NCBI GenBank assembly: GCA_022836915.1
Contig: CP094668.1
Span: 5,394,001 to 5,458,000 of the forward strand
DNA: 64,000 nt
From: Paenibacillus sp. OVF10
GTDB lineage: Bacteria > Bacillota > Bacilli > Paenibacillales > Paenibacillaceae
Direction of reading: 5' to 3'
Below the pieces are notes generated by a model. That model saw only the letters and a program-made list of their open reading frames with translations. It ran no database searches and was not told the origin of the DNA. The translations under genes were made by a program, and so were the position numbers. This document shows positions 1-8,802 of the stretch, one piece after another (the first letter of the stretch is position 1; each line of letters opens with the position of its first letter).

Positions 1-376
1 AAGGAGCATGACCTGTTTCAGCATTTCTTAATAAAGTCGGTTTTCTAAAACGCAAACTGGTTTCCAGCTTGAAGATAGCGGTATCTCCTTCAATTTCTAT
101 AAAAGATACATTAATCCATATAGGAGCTTTCGGAAAAAGACCTCCTAAAACCCCAACAACATCTTCTAACAATAGTTTTTTACCACCAACATTCTCTTTA
201 GATAACACAAGACGTTTCATCATTTCATCGCCACCATCTAACATTTTCCCCTGTTCCTCAACCGGCTCTATGATAAACTTAACGATATCGCTCGTAATGT
301 TTTTTGCCTTTTTTATCTTATCAACGGCTTTAGATAAATTAGTCGAAAAAATTACCTCGTTCATTTGAGTAGTCAA
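1..376 (-). CDS. Putative immunity protein for the adjacent polymorphic toxin (partial, runs off left edge)
   Basis: An open frame of about 125 codons reads leftward to the window edge without a stop. The likely start is TTG at 376, which has an AGGGGAGA ribosome site a few bases upstream; an in-frame ATG lies at 364. The gene begins 13 bases after the toxin stop codon at 390, the usual place for the immunity gene of a WXG/LXG polymorphic toxin. The visible product is soluble, with an N-terminal Lys-rich helical part and a later segment with alternating hydrophobic residues around WINVSFIEIEGDTAIFKLET. I do not recognise a named immunity family, so the role is inferred from position only. There is no frame break in the visible part. 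Confidence 0.6.
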   Translation of the reverse strand, partial: MTTQMNEVIFSTNLSKAVDKIKKAKNITSDIVKFIIEPVEEQGKMLDGGDEMMKRLVLSKENVGGKKLLLEDVVGVLGGLFPKAPIWINVSFIEIEGDTAIFKLETSLRFRKPTLLRNAETGHAP

Positions 377-389
377 AATATCTCCCCTA

Positions 390-1597
390 TTATTTCAGTT
401 TAGTTGAATATACTTTCTTTAATTTCCCTATATCGACATAACCACTTCTCGTTACTTCTAGTTGATATATCTCTAACCAAGCGTTTTCTGTCTTTATTCC
501 AGCACTATTGAATATCTGCTCATATTTTTTAGCTTGCTCAGTTGTTGGTGTATAGTGTCCTGATTCATTTGTTATTCTTCTAACATTTCCGTTTGCATCG
601 ACTTTTAGTTTTCCAGCAGCTTGAACATCAGCTCCATTTGCTAAATGAGAATGTCCTCTTCCAACATTTAAATTACCATCTACATCTATGACAAAGTCAA
701 CCTCTTTAATTCCATCTCGAATCTTAACTTGGCCATTCTTCAAAACATAGTCAAAACTCTTTCCTTGCTGAATCTCATTTGGATATCTATTTTCAATGAT
801 TTGGACAGGTCTAACATCACCCGTCCCCTTAATCTTACTACCTTTCCTTGCATCAGCCGCTTCCAAATTCTTTTAATCTTCGCCACAGCTGGATGAGAAG
901 AAGGTACGCGAAACGGCCCTTTGCCACCCGGCATACTCCCGCGAACCATCTGAAATGCCATAAATAGTTGGCTGAACTTCAGAGAAGTCAACATGATCTG
1001 AGCATACTTATCGGATACAGGCTCGCCTGTGAAGGGATGAATCCCATTTTCGAAGGCTTTGATCTGCATCGCATAAATATCTTCCCCTGGCGCTTCAGCA
1101 TCCGTAGCCTGCATCCGATTGATATCCAAATGCCCCTGATCCTTCTTATATGCCTGGAGCGCAGCCTGATCCGTAACGCCATTCTCGTTCACAGGCATCC
1201 ACATCAGCTTCCCATACACATTGACTTGTGCCATCCGGTAGCCTTTATCCTCCGGACCCTCATCATTTCCCAAGGTCTTCATCATTGCTCCCGCACCCAC
1301 AGCGCCAACAGCACTTCCAAGACTCACCTTTTCAGCATCGACATTCTCAAATCGCGTAGCGATCTCCTTGAGTTCCTTGGAGATGCCCACCATACTCTCC
1401 AGTGCTTTATCCAATATAGGACGCGACTGTTCAAACTCATAGTAGAATCGCTCCTGCGTCGCCCCCATCCACATCATCTGAACGAACATGATCTGTCTCG
1501 TCAGTTCACTGCGAATATGCTCCAACTGTTGTCTGGCCTGATCCACCTGATTGGATACATGATGTAGTTACTCAGGATTCACCTTAATCGTACTCAT
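390..1597 (-). pseudogene. WXG100-type polymorphic toxin, interrupted by a stop at codon 10 and a frameshift
   Basis: The frame starts at ATG 1597 (MSTIKVNPE), hits TAA at 1570-1568 where CAA would continue the helix (LHHVSNQVDQARQQLEHIR), then stays open. The N-terminal ~100 residues form the long helical pair with a WMG turn typical of WXG100 proteins exported by type VII secretion. A middle region (VRGSMPGGKGPF) resembles a pre-toxin linker. Near 865-867 the frame shifts; one added base joins it to a C-terminal domain of about 155 residues with GRGHSHLANG and SGHYTP motifs, resembling C-terminal toxin domains. The frameshift fits the window-wide pattern of single-base losses, but the stop is a substitution and may be real. 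An internal GTG at 1546 could restart translation without the first 17 residues. The toxin activity is not identified. Confidence 0.7.
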
Positions 1598-1739
1598 CCG
1601 TTTTCACCGCTCATCTGATATATGATTAACCTATGTTAGCAGAAGTATTAGTACAATACATCCGCCTAACCTCCTGATTTCACTGCATGAACCCACGCTC
1701 AGAATGATTTATATCCGTCCCTCAGCCCCATACGATCTC

Positions 1740-1815
1740 TATATAGGTGTATACATGTTCCAGAGGGGTTTCCTTTTACGACTACAGGATACTGTGGCAT
1801 TTTACTACGACAAGC
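1740..1815 (-). pseudogene. Relic of a DUF3139-like gene
   Basis: Read on the minus strand, this stretch encodes SKMPQYPVVVK followed by a GNP, the same block found in the intact gene at 8458-8739 (SKMPQYPVVVKLKDNP). The nucleotide match covers about 70 bases around the segment ACTACAGGATACTGTGGCAT and degrades on both sides. No start or stop frames it, so it is a leftover fragment of a duplicated or excised copy. Confidence 0.6.
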
Positions 1816-2243
1816 CGAAAACTTTAACAAATCATAGTATTAATGAAGAAACTTGACTCGTGTGGATGATTAGGTGTACTATATGTTTGTATAAATGGAA
1901 TATATTACAATTTAAATATTCATTTTGGAATCTTATATTATCAAGATGGGTATCAGAGCCTAACATGACTAAGATATCAATGCGTATAAATGAGTTTTAC
2001 ATTTTGTCTGCAACACATAATCATTCGCAGGCATTCATTTTACATATACATTCCTACTTCATAGAGTTTTCTAGCCTGTAGAGTTCTACCTCCGTAATTT
2101 CTTTTTCAGTAATGAAAAAAGGGGAAGAACCATCTTTAAAAGAGGGGAGGGCAAGAGGCTTTAAGCTGCAAGCAGGTCTATTTGTCGTAACCGCATGTTT
2201 TTGTAAAAGAATACCCATAAGAAGAAAGGTGGAATTTATTGCT
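1813..2243. other. Gene-free AT-rich stretch with a possible promoter
   Basis: No convincing reading frame. A TTGACT at 1853-1858 and TACTAT at 1877-1882, 18 bases apart, could form a sigma-A promoter firing rightward, but it is nearly 400 bases from the next gene. Otherwise I see nothing. Confidence 0.3.
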
Positions 2244-2806
2244 ATGAGAAAATTGATTAGTTTAGCTCTTATTCTTGTTCTAGTGCTTTCATTTAATGTA
2301 GCTGCCTATGCAGATGGTGATGTGACTCAAGCCAAACCTTTGACAAAGGAAGAAATTATTAATTCCAAAGAATTCCGTGAAGCTGTGAAAGCAGCTAAGG
2401 CTGAATTTGAATTGCAGAAGGCTGATAATGCGGGTGGTCCAGTTCTGTTTGCGCCTGCTCCTAATGTATCTCACATTAATGTATACGGTGTCGTATCTCC
2501 TAATGGCGGTCAAGAAATTTACGGCTTCAATAACAACCCCTCTCCACGACCAATGATCATGGTGGGGCTTGGATTCAGGGTATTACTTTCCAGATCGGTT
2601 ATGACAGCAGTCACTACGGCACACTCGCCGGCAATACAATGACAAACAACTGGTCTGAAGCTATTGATTTGGACGGTGATCGTATCGTAGATGCTTGGGC
2701 CCATTCTTGGGTTTATGAAGCGCCTAGTACAGGCGGACAATTTGTAGGTACGGTCTATTCCATTAATATTCCAACACAGTGGACCGCTTGGATTAATGTT
2801 CGTTAA
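2244..2806 (+). CDS. Secreted protein, YolA/DUF4879-like (frame broken at a C run)
   Basis: The start is ATG 2244 behind AAGAAAGGTGGAA; a longer upstream in-frame extension has no signal character. Residues 1-23 are a clear signal peptide (MRKLISLALILVLVL..AYA). The mature part has a Lys/Glu-rich helix, then a compact domain with VYGVVSPNGGQEIYGF. The frame breaks at the C4 run 2537-2540. Adding one C joins it to DHGGAWIQGITFQIGYDSSH, TLAGNTMTNNW and the end at 2806, giving about 187 residues. The HGG and GYDSSHYG motifs and size recall YolA-type DUF4879 proteins; that family call is from memory and tentative. The function is unknown. No partner gene is evident. Confidence 0.6.
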
Positions 2807-2881
2807 CTCCTAAATGCTATGCGAAGGGCATTACAATACATTCTATGATAATGCACATGCTTTACAGAGGACGGATGTAAT

Positions 2882-3130
2882 ATGAGTACTGGAGGAATTG
2901 GCTATCCTGGTTCTATCATGAGGAATACGGGAAAGCCTAAAAGCACATCAGCTTTGGATACGAATCGGATCGCACCTAAATTTGATGCGACAGCTCACTC
3001 TTCTGCTAACAATTGTGTTAATACATTTGCTCAGGCAGCCTTGAAGAATGCATCTCAAGAAGTCAAGGATGCGTGGAACAAAGCAGAGGAAAAAAGCAGT
3101 GGCTTCAATCCCTTAACCTATCTGGATTGA
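2882..3130 (+). CDS. Small hypothetical protein, 82 aa
   Basis: Starts at ATG 2882 behind AGAGGACGG. It has no signal peptide or membrane segment. The first half is Gly/Ser/Lys-rich and probably disordered. The second half (NNCVNTFAQAALKNASQEVKDAW) looks like an amphipathic helix ending in FNPLTYLD. It lies 76 bases after the secreted protein on the same strand and just before a strong terminator, so the two may be cotranscribed. I do not recognise a family. Confidence 0.5.
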   Translation: MSTGGIGYPGSIMRNTGKPKSTSALDTNRIAPKFDATAHSSANNCVNTFAQAALKNASQEVKDAWNKAEEKSSGFNPLTYLD

Positions 3131-3155
3131 TGGACACGGATTTGATTCTTGATCA

Positions 3156-3187
3156 GACGCAGGGATATACATCCCTGCGTCTTTTCT
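3156..3187 (+). terminator. Rho-independent terminator
   Basis: A perfect 10-bp stem (GACGCAGGGA / TCCCTGCGTC) with a 6-base loop is followed by CTTTTC. It closes the 2244-3130 transcription unit. Confidence 0.8.
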
Positions 3188-3236
3188 CGTACACCATATG
3201 CTTCCCCACTACCTTCAAGTTAGTAGAGGCAGCTAA

Positions 3237-4123
3237 CTAATCCCTCGCGCTTTCGATTAGTCTTAGTTTCTCCGTATCTCGAGCTGGAGGTAGACCGAAG
3301 AAACGGGAGTATTCTCTATTAAACTGTGAGGCACTTTGATAGCCAACTTGATATGCGGCACCGGCTACTGTATAACCCTCAAATGCAATGAGGTTTCTAG
3401 CCTCCAACAGCCTTAATTGCTTTTGAAATTGAATAGGACTTAACCCTGTTGCACTTTTAAACTGACGGTGAAAAGTATTTATAGCCATACCCGATTTGGT
3501 TGCCATCTCGCCGACGTCTATTGGACTCATAAAATGATCGCGAAACCATTTTACAATTTGAGAAATCTTCGAAAAATTACTCTCCTGCATACCCAGTTGC
3601 CTCAAATACCACCCTTGTGGTCCCATCAGAACACGATATAGGATTTCGCGTTCATAGGCCGGCGCAAGAGCTGGAATATCTCTTGTTGTCTTTGTTAATC
3701 GCAATAACCGTAGCCATGCCTCCATAAATTCAATATCTATCTCACAAGCTGCGAACGGCTCCGATGACGTTGGTATCAGATTTTCAGGCAGATCTCTTAA
3801 TAAGCTTTGAAGGACATTCTGATTCAACACAAGACCAAGGGACATGTAAGGACCGCCATTAGGGTCTGGATATACCCTCGCCGTTGCGGGAACATGTACC
3901 GGCAGAACATAATATGAGGGTCCCCCAAGGTAATACTGCGCTCCCCGATTGAAAGAATCTTTGTTCCTTGAACCGTAAACCCAATCATCGGCTCGTATAG
4001 CGCTGCAAGCTGATGTGCGGGTATATCTCCCTTAATCATACTCAGCCCCGGCACTTCCGTTGCAATCGGTCGAGTACCTGCATATTTCATTAAATCTATA
4101 ATTTCATCCATAATTTTATTCAT
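3237..4123 (-). CDS. AraC-family transcriptional regulator with AraC_N domain (frame broken at a C run)
   Basis: Starts at ATG 4123 behind AGGTG. Residues ~1-150 form the AraC_N ligand or co-regulator domain (PGLSMIKGDIPAHQLAALYEP, VQGTKILSIGE). Residues ~190-290 are the two helix-turn-helix AraC domain (SGMAINTFHRQFKSATGLSP; GYQSASQFNREYSRFFG). The frame breaks at the C5 run 3922-3926; one added base gives GGPSYYVLPVHVPATARV and rejoins the halves, for about 295 residues. It is transcribed divergently from the SDR oxidoreductase gene at 4340, with a 216-bp shared upstream region, and probably regulates it. Similar regulator-SDR pairs respond to small aldehydes or ketones in other bacteria, but the inducer cannot be read here. 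Confidence 0.8.
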
Positions 4124-4339
4124 ACACCTATTTTATCAGACGACTCTGTATCCCTCAACACAACACCGACATGAATCGGCACTTTTAGGCTTTTCTTATA
4201 TATAAAACAAAGGAAATTACAATTACATAAAATTAAACATGGTGGTTTTAGGCAATTATAAGGTGTTATTAGATCTATATAATTTCAGCAGAGGAGACTA
4301 CAATAAAGTCCAGATCGATCACAAGAAAGGGTGGATATG

Positions 4340-5095
4340 ATGAAAATTGCAATCGTAACAGGTGGAAGTAGTGGCATTGGTAAAGCGACGGCTCTTGAAC
4401 TGGGCAAGCGCGGAATTAGCGTGATTCTCACATACAATTCTTATAAGGACCGGGCAGAAGCTGTCGTTAAGGAAGTTGAGAAGAATAATGGAGTTCGGGC
4501 TGCAGCACTGAAGTTGGATCTGACGCAAGTATCAACATTCGAAGGTTTCTCCCTGGAAGTTAAGAAATGCCTCAAAGACATTTGGGATAGAACAACTTTT
4601 GATTACTTAGTTAATAATGGAGGTATTGGCGGACCCATGATGTTCAATGAGATGAGCGAAGAGTACTTCGACAAGATTCTTAATACGAACTTTAAAGGAC
4701 CGGTTTTTCTAACACAACACCTCGTGCAATTCATGGATGATGCTGGAGCCATCGTTAATACCACAAGTTCATCCAAAAACCAATCATTCCCAGGTTACTC
4801 TGCCTACGGTTCGTTAAAAGCAGCCTTCTCCACATGGACTCGTTATATCGCCAAAGAACTTGCACCTCGCAACATTCGGGTCAACGCCGTTTCTCCCGGT
4901 CCTACGCACAGCAATTTCGGCGATGGAGTATTCGATAAGCATCCCGAATTCATCAAGCCACTGGCTGAGCAATCTGTATTTGGCAGAATAGGCCAACCCG
5001 AAGATATTGCGAAGGTCATTGTGAATGTATTGTCCGATGATTTCGGCTGGGTTACAGCTCAGGACATTGAAGTGTCTGGCGGACATTTGCTTTAA
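4340..5095 (+). CDS. SDR-family NAD(P)-dependent oxidoreductase
   Basis: A classical short-chain dehydrogenase of about 250 residues. It shows the nucleotide-binding TGGSSGIGKA at the N-terminus, NNGG mid-protein, the catalytic Ser in TTSSS, the YGSLK (YxxxK) active site and a PGPT turn. The AAAGGGTGG ribosome site fits ATG 4340 best; ATG 4337 and GTG 4331 are also in frame. The substrate is unknown; the closest general type is the FabG-like 3-ketoacyl or sugar reductases. It is probably controlled by the divergent AraC regulator. Two stem-loops follow the stop. Confidence 0.85.
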   Translation: MKIAIVTGGSSGIGKATALELGKRGISVILTYNSYKDRAEAVVKEVEKNNGVRAAALKLDLTQVSTFEGFSLEVKKCLKDIWDRTTFDYLVNNGGIGGPMMFNEMSEEYFDKILNTNFKGPVFLTQHLVQFMDDAGAIVNTTSSSKNQSFPGYSAYGSLKAAFSTWTRYIAKELAPRNIRVNAVSPGPTHSNFGDGVFDKHPEFIKPLAEQSVFGRIGQPEDIAKVIVNVLSDDFGWVTAQDIEVSGGHLL

Positions 5096-5154
5096 AAATG
5101 TAAAGACAACACGCTGTGAATAATGGCATATCTGCGGAGTTCCACACTGATATT

Positions 5155-5176
5155 GCTCTGCTTATAGAGCATTTTT
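5155..5176 (+). terminator. Short terminator after the SDR gene
   Basis: GCTCT / AGAGC stem with a short loop followed by ATTTTT. It is the first of two hairpins downstream of the SDR gene. Confidence 0.5.
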
Positions 5177-5211
5177 CTAGCTGCTACGTTCGATTATACT
5201 AGGTTTGTTTA

Positions 5212-5241
5212 GCTCATGGTGTTTGGCCATGAGCATTTTTT
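5212..5241 (+). terminator. Rho-independent terminator
   Basis: An 8-bp stem (GCTCATGG / CCATGAGC) followed by ATTTTTTA. It backs up the weaker hairpin at 5155. Confidence 0.7.
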
Positions 5242-5244
5242 ATT

Positions 5245-5379
5245 TATTTTCGTAAGAGTAGTATTACATTGCTCTTTCCGGTTCGTGTATTTCTTGATTT
5301 GCTTGTTAAACGATTCGATCAGATGCGTCGGATACAGACTTCTCCAGATCGGTTTGGGAAAGCTGTGAAAGGGTCTTCC
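5245..5379 (-). mobile_element. Remnant of an IS256-family (mutator) transposase
   Basis: Minus-strand translation gives FPKPIWRSLYPTHLIESFNK followed by QIKKYTNRKEQ. This matches the conserved C-terminal region of IS256-type transposases (W..LY.TN.IESFN.Q.K). Only about 45 codons survive, with a stop just upstream at about 5392 and no intact ends, so this is a dead scrap. The flanking 5380-5640 shows no other gene that I can support. Confidence 0.6.
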
Positions 5380-5646
5380 TTTTTCTATTTACACAATATA
5401 TTTTACGCTCTCCTGCGTAGAAGTATTGAGACCGCTACGGCTACTTTCGTTCATTATTATGGAAGTTCATGGATCCAAAAGTGCGTAACCGCTGGTCGGC
5501 ATCATGGTTCTAAGCGCAAACCATAGGACCAGAAAAATGATAAAGCGGTAATAGAAATTTAGTCCTCAATGATAAAGACTGTTTCTTTTATACTTCGATG
5601 ACATTTGGAATCAATCTGATTAAATAATCAATTTTCGGTAGGAAGT

Positions 5647-5667
5647 GATGCTCGTAAGAGCATCTTT
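5647..5667. repeat. Stem-loop
   Basis: A perfect 7-bp stem GATGCTC / GAGCATC with a GTAA loop and TTTC after it. It may act as a weak terminator. Confidence 0.4.
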
Positions 5668-5688
5668 CAAAAGGTTGCTGCATACAAG

Positions 5689-5713
5689 AAAAGCCGCCGG
5701 ATGGCGACTTTTT
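5689..5713 (-). terminator. Terminator downstream of yaaA
   Basis: On the minus strand GTCGCC-ATCC-GGCGGC followed by TTTT, 44 bases after the yaaA stop. The plus-strand side also ends in TTTTT, so it may work in both directions. Confidence 0.6.
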
Positions 5714-5756
5714 AGTATAAAGCATTTAACATTATAATCTGCTCACATAATACAAA

Positions 5757-6508
5757 CTACTTTTCCTCTGTATATATAAACACATACGTACTCTCATCCG
5801 ATTTCTCTTCTGAGAAAACAAACTCTAACCGATCAAAGCTTCTTACATCCTTCACATCTGTAATTTTACGCTCTGCCATATATCGTACCATCTCACCTCT
5901 AGCCATTTTGGCCCGGGTTGCCTTTTCAACAATCTTCCCATCAACCATTTGTCCAAATACACAAGTAATGAACCGGGTTTCCTCACTCAGAAAAGGAGTG
6001 ATATTTTTGCTATACTCTTTGGAAGCCAGATTAAGAATGCAACTGCTTTCAGATTGAAGCTGATCTGCAAGTTTGCTGCCCCAGAATTGATAGAGCGATT
6101 TGAAACCTGGACCTTGCAGCTTGCCCTGCATCTCCAACCGATAAGGGGTAACCCCATCCAAAGGCCGCAGCATGCCATAAAAACCGGATAAAATACGTAA
6201 ATGCTGTTGAAGATACGCCAGTTCCTCATTTTGAAAAACACCCGGAGCCATATATTGATACTGAATGCCCTCATAGGCATATATTGCTGGTGTCAGATTT
6301 GCTTTTATATTCATATTCTGAATCCGCTCCACGTTCTGTTCGGCGATTGCATCGTTACACTTCCACATCGCTTTAAGTTCGTCATAGGATAACTTTTGAA
6401 GCAGACTCAATAGCTGTTCTGACTCGTTTATAAACTGCGGCATCTGCGCGATAGCCATAAGATCGGTATCGATCTTCATCTTTTAGCTGGTGATATAATA
6501 ATTCTCAT
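5757..6508 (-). CDS. yaaA: Peroxide stress protein YaaA (frame broken at an A run near the N-terminus)
   Basis: YaaA (DUF328) proteins limit free iron and oxidative damage after peroxide exposure and have a DNA-binding fold. The family N-terminus SPAKKM is seen only if one A is added to the T4 run at 6481-6484 (minus-strand A4). With it the protein begins MRIIISPAKKMKIDTD at ATG 6508. Without it the frame starts internally at 6479. Conserved blocks present are LWKCND-like MWKCNDAIAEQN, PAIYAYEGIQYQYM, GFYGMLRPLDG and NLASKEYSK. Full length is about 250 residues, normal for the family. It stands alone with its own terminator. Confidence 0.88.
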
Positions 6509-6625
6509 CGTACTGATCCATCCTTAATCTACCGTTGTTTTTGTCGTTATCCATTGTACAGGATTGGACCGGCGAATCCAATGCCAAGGCTTAACTAAAT
6601 CCTCATGATACCTTTGTAAAGACTC

Positions 6626-6668
6626 AAAAATGAACAAGTCAGCCCACGATTGGACCGGCTTGTTCATT
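6626..6668 (-). terminator. Terminator downstream of the SPFH gene
   Basis: On the minus strand TGAACAAG ... CTTGTTCA followed by TTTTTG, about 55 bases past the SPFH stop. The loop is about 20 bases. Confidence 0.6.
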
Positions 6669-6722
6669 CGAATTCAACACATTAGATTGGTGAGAAAGCA
6701 AGGCTCGCATTTCAAACCGCTA

Positions 6723-7600
6723 TTAGGGAGATACGCTCCCCGCGCTGCTATTTTGCTCTGTTTTTGTAGTCGGCAATTGAATCATTGGCGTATTTGACCC
6801 ACTTACATATGGAAGAGCTCCATCCCATTTCTTGATGGTTTCATATTCAACGAGTTGACTCGATAATGATTGTTGAAGCTCTTTATTTGCTTTAGCTTGA
6901 CCTTCTGCTTCAATCAATAGTTTGTCTGCATTACCTTGCGCTTCCACGCGTTTGCGCTCTGCTTCTTTCTTGGCGATCTCAAGTTCAGTCGTTTTACGTT
7001 CCAGTTCTTGAGAAGCTTCAACACGCTTATCGATTGCTTCCTGAGTCTTGGCGTCAGGTTGAGGAACACCTACAGTAACGTTGGATACAATAAAACCTAA
7101 CTCTTTAACGTCATCAGAAAAACGTTGTTGGACGTCCACTCCTGCTTCGGATGACTTCTCACCATAAACATCAATGACTGTAAATTTGGAAATACCTTTA
7201 CGAGCTGCGTCACGGAAACGTGTTTTGAGATATGTATCCTCAATTTCTTGAATGCTAATTGGCCCAAATGTATTGAAAATAGCTGATACTTGACTTGGTT
7301 CTACTTGATAGTTGTAAGCAAAATCGATGGTGATGTTTTTCCCGTCAGAAGTTGCAATCTGAATATCTCTGTATTCCACCGTTTGAATTCGGATCGGATA
7401 TTTCGTCACTTTATCAAACGCTCCAACGAGTTTCCACCCTTGACTCAGTGTACTATCTTTTACGCCTCCATTTGGTGAATAAACGACCCCAACATATCCA
7501 TTAGGAATTCGTGTTAAAAGAAGGTCACCAGTAGCACTCCCACAATAATAACTAATGCAACCGCAATTGCCCCTACCCTAAACGTCTTTGAATTTTTCAT
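6723..7600 (-). CDS. SPFH/prohibitin-family membrane protein (frame broken near the N-terminus)
   Basis: Starts at ATG 7600 behind AGAGGAGA. Residues ~8-28 are a single membrane anchor (AIAVALVIIVGVLLVT). The frame breaks at 7523-7524; one added C continues into LLLTRIPNGYVGVVYSPNGG and the SPFH domain (VEYRDIQIATSDGKNITI; TYLKTRFRDAARKG). After it comes a long charged coiled coil (ELERKTTELEIAKKEAERKR...NADKLLIEAEGQAKANKEL) ending about residue 290. This is the prohibitin/HflK-like layout. Such proteins form membrane-bound oligomers and partner with proteases or NfeD proteins. No NfeD partner is seen; a 52-residue membrane protein overlaps the start and is probably cotranslated. Confidence 0.85.
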
Positions 7601-7736
7601 CACCATTCTCCTCTTGTTTGAATTTATTGTATTTCTTCAAAATTCTACTACCTATTTTATTGAATAGCGGGAACATTAATGACCATAGAATAAATGCTAG
7701 GATAAAAATTAAAATGATTCCCCCAATAAATGGCAT
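7578..7736 (-). CDS. Small membrane protein, 52 aa, overlapping the SPFH gene
   Basis: Starts at ATG 7736 behind GAGGGGAGGACG; an upstream in-frame extension adds no family signal. One long membrane helix (FIGGIILIFILAFILWSLMF) is followed by a basic then acidic cytoplasmic tail. The last 23 bases overlap the first codons of the SPFH gene, and the SPFH ribosome site lies inside this gene, which implies translational coupling. The function is unknown; a role with the SPFH protein is an inference from the overlap. Confidence 0.65.
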   Translation of the reverse strand: MPFIGGIILIFILAFILWSLMFPLFNKIGSRILKKYNKFKQEENGDEKFKDV

Positions 7737-7896
7737 ATTCGTCCTCCCCTCTATGGATGTAACCGAGTACAAATTTATAAATGGTAACTAATTATATCCT
7801 TCTTTATATATACTTTGTAAATTCGTATTAGGTTTCAAGGATGTTTAGAGCTTGAAGTACTAATAATTTATATCATAGGTTACTACTTCTTATCAT

Positions 7897-8337
7897 TTAC
7901 AACTCATTTTTAGGTGAGTTTAATCTTTCTAAATCATAATATGGATTGGAAATATGATCTCCAACCTCCAAAATTGTCTCTTTAATCTCGTTTAAAATTA
8001 TTAAATCTATATTATCTTCTTCACTTATAGACTCTTTAATTTTAATAAAACAATTCTTTAAACCAAGGTTAACAACAATAGAGAGTATGATGTCTACATC
8101 TTCGTAGGGAATCAGTATTCCATAACTTTCTCATTAAGACATCCATTTCATTTCTAGTTCTATCCTCTAAAAGCTCATAAGTCATGATCTGTCGATCTGT
8201 TAATTCGGATAGGATGGACAGAAAACTTTTTTATCAAGAATCTTATTTTTAAAATCTTTTAAAACATTCCTGAACAAAGACAGTAAAACTTCTGTAGGTA
8301 ACCTATCTGGTAATTTCTCAATATCTCCTATATTCAT
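7897..8337 (-). CDS. Hypothetical soluble protein (two frame breaks)
   Basis: Starts at ATG 8337 (MNIGDIEKLPDRLPTEVLLS). The frame breaks at the T6 run 8227-8232, where one added base leads to SFLSILSELTDRQIMTYEL. It breaks again near 8127-8129, where one base too many or two too few leads to GILIPYEDVDIILSIVVNLG and the end ELNSPKNEL-like tail at 7897. The joined protein is about 145 residues, helical and acidic, without signal or membrane segments. No family recognised. Two breaks in a short gene could also mean real decay, since it sits in a decayed region. Confidence 0.5.
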
Positions 8338-8457
8338 TTAATCATTTCCCTTTAGTCTGTATATGGATATAATCCAAAGATTGATTTTTTTGTCTAAACT
8401 CCATCCGGACGTAACACTCCATAAAACCGGACAATATCAGAACATACCATTGAAGAA

Positions 8458-8739
8458 TTATGGATCAGGCCATAGTTGCATCCATTGCTCTTCTCTGTAG
8501 GTGTATACAACTTCCTGTGGATTGTCCTTTAATTTGACGACTACAGGATACTGTGGCATTTTACTGCGACGAGCAGTGATGCTAATGATATCATGTTCAT
8601 CCATACCCTTTTCAACGATTAAATACGTTCTTAAACCATCTTCAAGCTCCTTCATATCATTCTTATAGGAGCCATACCATGTGACTGAAGCTACAACTAT
8701 TAGTGCAATTACAATCAATGCTCCCTTTAGAAATCTCAT
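8458..8739 (-). CDS. DUF3139-like membrane-anchored protein
   Basis: Starts at ATG 8739 behind GAGGTGA. Residues ~5-22 are an N-terminal membrane anchor (LKGALIVIALIVVASVTWYG). The rest is a small extracytoplasmic domain with YLIVEKGMDEHDIISI and RRSKMPQYPVVVKLKDNP, the pattern of short DUF3139 proteins found in several copies in Firmicutes. About 93 residues. A relic of a second copy lies at 1740-1815. The function is unknown. Confidence 0.65.
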   Translation of the reverse strand: MRFLKGALIVIALIVVASVTWYGSYKNDMKELEDGLRTYLIVEKGMDEHDIISITARRSKMPQYPVVVKLKDNPQEVVYTYREEQWMQLWPDP

Positions 8740-8802
8740 TTTATTCACCTCACTTTAGCCTGTAGTTTGTAATTCTATTAATATTCCCGCTTATTATCAC
8801 CA

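Noticed and set aside
69..368. Plus-strand frame at the left edge
   Set aside because: Mirror of the immunity gene, which has a ribosome site and the right position.
968..1567. Plus-strand frame of 199 codons over the toxin
   Set aside because: Mirror of the WXG toxin coding strand; no motif.
3237..4123. Two separate AraC-related genes
   Set aside because: One added base at 3922-3926 gives a normal-length AraC_N plus AraC protein.
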